Shown piece after piece: positions 35,387 to 41,355 of a DNA stretch of 41,355 nucleotides. Below the pieces are notes generated by a model, which was not told where the DNA came from, searched no databases, and saw only the letters and a list, made by a program, of their open reading frames with translations. The translations under genes were made by a program, and so were the position numbers. The first letter of the stretch is position 1; each line of letters begins with the position of its first letter. Source of the DNA: Physocladia obscura (taxonomy: Eukaryota > Chytridiomycota > Chytridiomycetes > Chytridiales > Chytriomycetaceae); assembly GCA_027596945.1 (NCBI GenBank), contig JADGJH010000020.1, forward strand, positions 1 through 41,355, in the 5' to 3' direction.

Positions 35387-37928
35387 CCCTCCTGATTGAT
35401 TTGTTCAATCTCTCGCATTTCCTCGTCGCTCAATTTGACATCATCCTGGTCACTACCTCTTTCATCCTCGTCCATTAAAACACTAGCCCCGCCAAAATCA
35501 ATTGTTGGACGCGAACTTGAAGAACTGCCTCCCACAATACCTCCATTTCTCTCAGAGTACGATCGTGCCTTCATCCGTTCATTCCGATCAGAAACACTAT
35601 CAAATCTTTTGCCTTCGTCTGCGCTGTCATCATCGCCATTCGTGTCCCCACTATCTTTGCCAGTACCACGAGCTCCAAAACCAACATTTACTCTGTTGCC
35701 ATTACCGTTGCTGCTACCAACAACACCGGCGCCGTTTGCTTTCTTTCTTCGTCCTCCGCGTCCATTGTTTGCCTGACTCGTCACGCCATTTCCCCCACGA
35801 TAACTGGTGCGATCTCGTCGTCCACCGTCTTCTGCTTCACTATCGCTTAAAGCTTCCTCAGGAACACGATATGCATCGCGATATCTGGCACGCATACGGA
35901 CGTCTTTACTGTTTGTGGTTGTTGTTGTGACAAATGCAGATCCATCATAGTTGTTTGTTTGCGATGTGACTACTTCTTCATCCTCACTCTCATTTTCACT
36001 GCAGCTAAAGTCGTCAATCGGAATTTGGTGTGACTGCACCGACGGTGCGTGTGGAATTTCCCGCAGCGATTCAAGAATTTTAGTCCTGCTCCCAATCAAA
36101 TGATCAATAAATAAAAAGAAGAAAAGAAAGGAAACTTCACTGAATTTGTTCCAAATATTTACGAGAATTCAAATTTTCCATATTACTTGAAGGAATATCC
36201 AAAAGATATGTTGGCCCATATCCTTCAAAATAATCGTGGTATGGAATTTCTGTTTTACATTTAGTATCAACTATAATTAGTATCTTGTGATACCTTTCGA
36301 AACCTCAACTCCCAAAGCCAGAGTTGTTTCATGGCACCACGCTTTTGCAACGTTTCTTATCGTGTAGCCACCACCACCAAGTAAAATGAGAGGAACACCA
36401 AAACTTTTCATGAATGTGACACTTCGTCCGTGTCCTTGCATCGATAAATTGAAAGGACCGAGACGGTCGCCTATCAAACTATCTGCTCCAAGCTGCAAAA
36501 CAACTGCACCTGGACGAAACCTTGCCATGACCTCTTTCATTACAGTAGTAAAAATTCCATGGTATGAGTCGTCATCGATTCCGTCGTTCAACGGAACATT
36601 CACACTATTTGGAAAAATTACATCTTTTTTTCGCAGCAAATTGAATGCCTTGCTTACGCATAATGCTTTCCTTTTCCAAAACCAATATCCTTTCGCAAAA
36701 AATTCAGGTTTAATTTATGAACGATTGTAAGCAATAATGTTAATCTCACATTTACATCGCCAGTCCCTGGGAAAAACTCTCCAAATTTGTGAAACGAAAC
36801 TGTCATAACTCGGTTTGTAATATAAAATGCCTCCTCAACTCCATCTCCATGATGAACATCTGTGTCTATATACTATTAAACGAAGTTTCTCAATAAACCT
36901 TTTGAAAATTAAGTCGCAACGAAGGCACGAACCAAAACACGCTCATGAACTTTCAAAAGTTCCAAAATTGCAAGAACAATATCATTCACTAAAATTGAAG
37001 ACTAAATCGGCAAATATAAGTCAAAAAATTAAAATCATCCAACCATAACAAAATCCAGAAGCTTCGCTTTTTTTTGCATGATGCAGGCCGCCACCCCAGC
37101 TTCAGACAAAGTGTTAATACGTACAATATACAATTATACTATTTGTTTACTTGATTGCAATATCACTCCGTCCTGAGTTCAGCCTCATCGCGCCATCTTC
37201 ATTGTAAATTATTACAACTAGTCATAAAAAAACAACCCAACTTTACCAATAGATCCGCCCGCTGATAGCATGCAAAATTCATACAGGCCCTCGAATACGG
37301 GACAATCACCGCAATAATCGCCAACATTGAATTTCGATTCGTATCGTTTCAAATCTTCGCCAGAATTGAAACTTGTAGCCCTACGAAGAAAATCCTGCAT
37401 AAAAAATATTAAATAAAATATACATGTGTGAGTGAGTAAGAATTCTCACGATATATTCGTCTGTATGAAATTTGGTCATTTGCTTGAATGTGGCATATGA
37501 CGGCACCTTGTAAGAGCGATAAGAAGCAGAATAATCGATAACACAATGCTACCTCGACAGCCATCTTGCGGTGTAAACCGTAAGCGGTAATGAGTGAATG
37601 GGTCATGCGGACGCGAGCAGGCTGACAGAAAAATAGCCATCAGTATTCTACTGTCGAAACTTATAGCGAAAACCTTCATGAAATGCTTGGCACCGTAGCT
37701 GTAAATTCCAACATCAGCTACATTGAGCGTTGACGATTAACCATTGCGTAGTCCGAGAATTGACATTAGTGTTAGAGAGAGCGAAGGTGGCTGAGCTGAT
37801 TTTATGCCAGCCCGAATACTTCTTCAAGGCAACTTTTAGACATGGAACTCACGATGATAATGGTATGACACACGAGCTTTGTTTGACCGTGTTCCATTCG
37901 AGTTCGCTACTGTGTCTCCACCATCCAT
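35383..37928 (-). CDS. Class I histone deacetylase (Rpd3/HDAC1-3 type)
   Basis: About a dozen short exons run from ATG 37928. The catalytic core is complete: [68 protein letters not shown], the zinc site [63 protein letters not shown] and the active Tyr loop [16 protein letters not shown]. It removes acetyl groups from histone tails in Rpd3/Sin3- or Hos2-type complexes. The canonical IDID before HHGDG is IDTD here. The C terminus (about 230 residues from 36090) is a long acidic, Gly/Asn/Arg-rich tail, as in Rpd3/HDAC1. The N terminus ([17 protein letters not shown]) was found by matching the phase of exon 1 to the DVG motif. It lies 56 nt after ZNF277. Confidence 0.93.
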
Positions 37929-37984
37929 ATTTATTTTTTTTTCCTATTTTATTTTTTGTTTATTTTTTACTTTATTTTTTGGAT

Positions 37985-39938
37985 TTAATCCGCGGTACAA
38001 TCCCACGTCAACAGCGGATCATCTTCATAGCACGGAAACAAATGGTTTACATCCTCCCAAAAACTGGTTCCACGTTCTGGTATTTTCAACAAGTGATGCC
38101 TTGTATTATCGTAATGCAGTTTCATTTCGTCCATTGTTTCAAATGATGTCTGACACCCGAAACACTTTTGTTGTGCAGAGCATGATCGAATATAGTTAAT
38201 GAGCCTGATAATTCCATATTCATCAAGATCTGTTGTGTATATTTCTATTGAGAAAAGGAGAAATGACGAAAAAAATTCTTACCATACTCAATTTGTATCC
38301 GCCGCAAATCAAAATCATGAGATTCCTTGAGATGAATAACAGCATCCGCGACTGTTGGTAGCATTACTTCATCAAACAGGCACATTGTCCCCTGCCCTTC
38401 ATCGTCTTCCCAATCATCAAAATCGGAATCACTATCGCCATGCCGTCCAATATCTTCATAATCTTCCTCTCCTTCCAAGTCCTGCTCAAACCAAAAAGAA
38501 AAAAGAAAAAAAAAAGAAAGATTAAGATTTGAAACGAAATTTTTTTTTGACTAACTCTCCACCGACGGCCTTCAAAGTCTGCATAATTAATAACGTAGAA
38601 GCGATCATATCCAAAATTCAACGGATTCACTCTAAAGTGCTTCTTTTTTCGCATATGCCGTCGCAAAACAACAGTATCAGGAAAAACACCCTCGCAGTAA
38701 ATGCAAATCCCACGCGCCATTTTGTTTTGTAAAGTGGACAGAAATTCGGGAATGTGGCATAAGTCAAGCGGTTTTCCTGGAACAAATCCGTGTTCGTCAC
38801 GAAAATGGGAAAATAATGCCGTGCGAGTGTCGGGTATAATTTTACAGAATATGCACTTAATGGGAATATATTGCGTTGTTTCGTTTTGCGTCAAAATTGA
38901 ATATTCGATTTCTTGGTCGTTTTCGATTTCATTGGCTTCGTTGGCAGAACCTTCGTGGAAATAGCTATGAATACTAAAATTTTCATCCAGATGAGCTGAA
39001 GCAGTCTGAAGAGAGAGTATTTCGGTCTGTTCCATTCCGAAAAACATAATTATTATAATTAAAAAAAAAGAAAAAAAAAAGCGGAAAGTGCTTTTTTTCA
39101 CCAGCTTATTTTTGTGTAATATTTTTCGAATATCAAAATCTCGACCATGTCCAACTGAACCAAGGTGGAACATTTGTTTTTTTGATTTGTTTCTGCCTGC
39201 AACTTCAGTGAATTTTCCGTCACAATTTTCGCAAAACCAATCTTCGCTAACAAACGAAAACGGAATTTCAAGGCGCAAATATATTTGATTTAGAAGCTCC
39301 GAAGAATCAGAATATCTCTCTCCCGAAAAACTCGAAATAACCGAGGAAAGATTTTTATCGCAATTGTCAAAATCATCTGCACTCGATTCGTTATCCCCCT
39401 CATGCAAATTAGTAATGGCGTTTTCGGGATGTAATTCATCTGCTCGCATAGAGTCAAATCAGATTTTGAATGGATTTCAAAACACACCCAGCGTATCAGC
39501 AATAATAGCACCCCAGCGATGCAAGTACCAGTCGAGATATGGCATCACTTGCTTACGACGGCAAACGCAAATAGAGTGAACCTGCGCTAAGTGATCAATT
39601 GCAGCATGTGGGCCACAAATGCTACCGTTGCTGTTATCGTGATCACCATAAGCGTTGGGATTGGAAACAGAGCGTTGATTCGAACTATTAAAACTCGTGT
39701 CACATAAAGGAAATGGACACATGAAGTGGATCGTGCCATTCCAAAACTTGTTGATTGTGAATATAGTGGAAGAGTTAAAAAATCAACACACCTCGGTCTC
39801 ACAAATTTCGCCTCCGTGCTCAAGATCATCCCCGCTCTTGCTTTCTTTTTCGTTATGCTGTTTTTGTGGCTGATGTTGCTGTTGTAATTGTTGTGATGGT
39901 GTCGGATGCAGTCGAATTCCACGCCCAACTGATTTCAT
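37985..39938 (-). CDS. ZNF277: ZNF277-like C2H2 zinc-finger protein
   Basis: About six exons from ATG 39938 give some 570 residues. After a Gln/His-rich start there is FWNGTIHFMCPFPLCDTSF with a His-containing partner, then C2H2 fingers: CIFCKIIPDTRTALFSHFRD, then ICIYCEGVFPDTVVLRRHMR with KKKHFRVNPLNFGYDRFYVI. A DDWEDDE stretch, CLFDEVMLPTVADAVIHLKE with SHDFDL, and CFGCQTSFETMDEMKLHYDN complete it. The order, including the NP-x5-YDRFYVINY block and the PxYExDxLL-like end, matches animal ZNF277. In animals ZNF277 binds Polycomb component BMI1 and ribosomal protein uS5; the fungal role is unknown. Splice joins in the acidic middle part are less sure than the finger exons. Confidence 0.88.
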
Positions 39939-40309
39939 TTGGTTCCACAACTTTTCTCAAATTGTGAAACCGCAGGAAGATAAACAAAAAAGACAAAATT
40001 AGAAAAATAATAAATATTTCAAACTTCAAGCTTCAAACTTTATTGATACAAAAATGATACAAATATTATATACAAATGATACAATCAGAAGAAAACAACT
40101 GATATGCACAGATAAAAAAAAAGGAAAAAGAAATATTTAAAGAGAAGTAAAATGAAGGTTGTGAAAGAATTAACTAGATTCCTCACCAGAATCAGACACA
40201 TAAACCTTGTTTTCTGATCCAATGCTAATTGCCCAGTCTGACTTCTTCTATTTCTTGTTTTGCCCAGAAATCATAAACATATATGCAGTAGCCATTGGTT
40301 GATTGACAT
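39939..40309. other. Spacer with A/T-rich direct repeats
   Basis: No gene is visible. There are short direct repeats (TTCAAACTT/CTTCAAG, and three copies of a TGATACA word near 40045-40083). The spacer lies downstream of the broken minus-strand gene and is probably its 3' flank. Confidence 0.4.
40039..40044 (-). terminator. Putative polyadenylation signal
   Basis: AATAAA on the minus strand, about 270 nt past the stop of the broken gene at 40310. It may mark that gene's former 3' end. Confidence 0.3.
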
Positions 40310-40912
40310 TTACATGGCATACATTTTGATTACAATACTTTCATGGCAAATTGTTTGATCACACACAAAATTCAAATTGACCTGCTCTGATAAAGTAATT
40401 TTGTATTTGAATTTTTCATGCTGATTGTTGTTGTCTGTATTGAAATATCTAATGAGAGCAGCCAACTCAGGATTGGATGTATCAAAATTGTTTGGATCCA
40501 GAAAAATTGCAAGGTTGACTGACTGCGAAGTGTAAAAATAAGTGAAAGTGCATCTGTTGGCAGAAACTTGGTGTTCAAAATCAAATCCAGCAATGTTTTG
40601 TATGATAATGAGAATGATGTTCTTGCCATTTTTGTCTCTGTAGAAGGTGAAATCATGCATAACAGACTTGTTTTGCTGGGTGAGATTGGCAGACAGCAGC
40701 TCAGCTGTATAGCATGAAACTGACTGTGGCAGATTGGGAAGTAGAAGAAGAGGAAGCACCAACATGCATTTTTGGATACTTCTTCACAATATCAATTTGG
40801 GGTGAGTGCTGAGGAAAGGATAGTTGGGAGGTGGGGAATTGCGGGATGATTGGAGCTTGCAAATCAGTTTTGGAGACCAAACCAAGGCCACCACTAAGGT
40901 TAATGGGTTTGG
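40310..40912 (-). pseudogene. Frame-broken gene of unknown family
   Basis: A spliced-looking exon begins after an acceptor at about 40913 (with a clean GTAAGT donor near 40960 upstream). It reads KPINLSGGLGLVSKTDLQAP and a Ser/Pro-rich stretch down to about 40700. Another frame then carries SCYTAELLSANLTQQNKS, a beta-rich run (DFTFYRDKNGKNIILIIIQN, FKYKITLSEQVNLNFVCDQT) and stops at 40310. The two halves do not join without a one-base shift. It may be a pseudogene, a sequencing indel or an undetected tiny intron. The beta-rich part faintly recalls an HSP20/p23 sandwich fold, but this is only an impression. The 5' part runs toward the window end. Confidence 0.4.
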
Positions 40913-41355
40913 CTGTCAATAAAGAAAGAATTTAATATGCACAATATACCAGTATCACTTACTTTTAATCTACATATGAGCCTGAACAATTTTTTAGTTA
41001 AGAAACTGTAAGCCAAATAGAGAGAAAAGTGTGTTTAAATTCTTAACATTTTGTGCTTTGAAGTGACACAGTGGGTCCTGAACCAACAGCAGCTGTTCCA
41101 AAGTTTTGTTATCCTGCTAGACCAGGCTTCTTTCCCAAGAAGCTTCCTCTTCAACATGGCTGTTGGAGGGAAGAAATAAAAAATGTTAAAGATAATGGTG
41201 GATAACACATTTCCAATTGGGAGAAAGATATCACAAAAAAAAGAACAAAATGTTGTTGATTTGCTGTGTGTAACAAGTGGTTTTAGAGATGATATAATTT
41301 TATTGATTTGTTGTGACTATTTCAGAAAAGAAACCAACAGTTTTTATACATTTTC
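40913..41355. other. AT-rich right edge
   Basis: No open reading frame of note. On the minus strand a possible short exon (about 41000-40962, between a TTTGGCTTACAG acceptor and a GTAAGT donor) may be an upstream exon of the broken gene. The rest is unassigned and cut by the window end. Confidence 0.3.

Noticed and set aside
35396..35930. Open frames of 126 and 142 codons on the plus strand
   Set aside because: They are the complement of the low-complexity acidic and Gly/Asn-rich tail of the deacetylase; composition alone explains them.
1..41355. tRNA, rRNA or other structured RNA genes
   Set aside because: No cloverleaf-like A/B box arrangement or rRNA-like segment was noticed by eye in the non-coding stretches; a covariance-model scan would be decisive.

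Overview
The window is nuclear DNA of a fungus-like eukaryote, most probably a zoosporic chytrid (Chytridiomycota). The reasons are dense genes with many 40-90 nt GT-AG introns, fungal-type genes (MYND protein with an MSS51-like C-terminal domain, fungal-style pyruvate dehydrogenase kinase, Rpd3-type deacetylase), and flagellar genes that non-flagellated fungi lack (CFAP70, a SAXO4/PPP1R32-like axonemal protein, a GAF-GAF cyclic-nucleotide phosphodiesterase). Gene models were spliced by hand from reading frame and splice signals. For most genes the exon lengths add up to a whole number of codons, which supports the joins.

Layout. 0.2-2.1 kb (-): SAXO4-like axonemal protein. Plus-strand run 2.2-18.3 kb: CCCH/CCHC zinc-knuckle protein; a 994-residue receptor-like protein joining a bacterial-type substrate-binding domain, a Cys-rich stalk and many membrane segments; CFAP70; MYND/MSS51-like protein; a 1,152-residue acidic coiled-coil protein of unknown function. 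Minus-strand run 18.4-27.6 kb: mitochondrial PDH kinase, nucleoporin NUP160, DCN1-like neddylation factor. 27.8-28.3 kb (+): BET1-type SNARE. 28.3-30.2 kb: no intact gene, with traces of a decayed retroelement. Minus-strand run 30.2-39.9 kb: two small unassigned genes, GAF-GAF-PDE, a small unassigned gene, class I histone deacetylase, ZNF277-like zinc-finger protein. 40-41.4 kb: a frame-broken gene of unknown kind.

The genes do not form a pathway; most are housekeeping. Three things stand out. Spacing is extremely tight: 11, 22, 30, 36 and 39 nt separate some neighbours, and ATG/TGA overlaps join the deacetylase, a small ORF and the PDE. The substrate-binding/multi-TM chimera looks like a nutrient- or osmolyte-sensing receptor. 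Several flagellum-linked genes lie in one 35 kb stretch. A 10-N assembly gap lies in a NUP160 intron.
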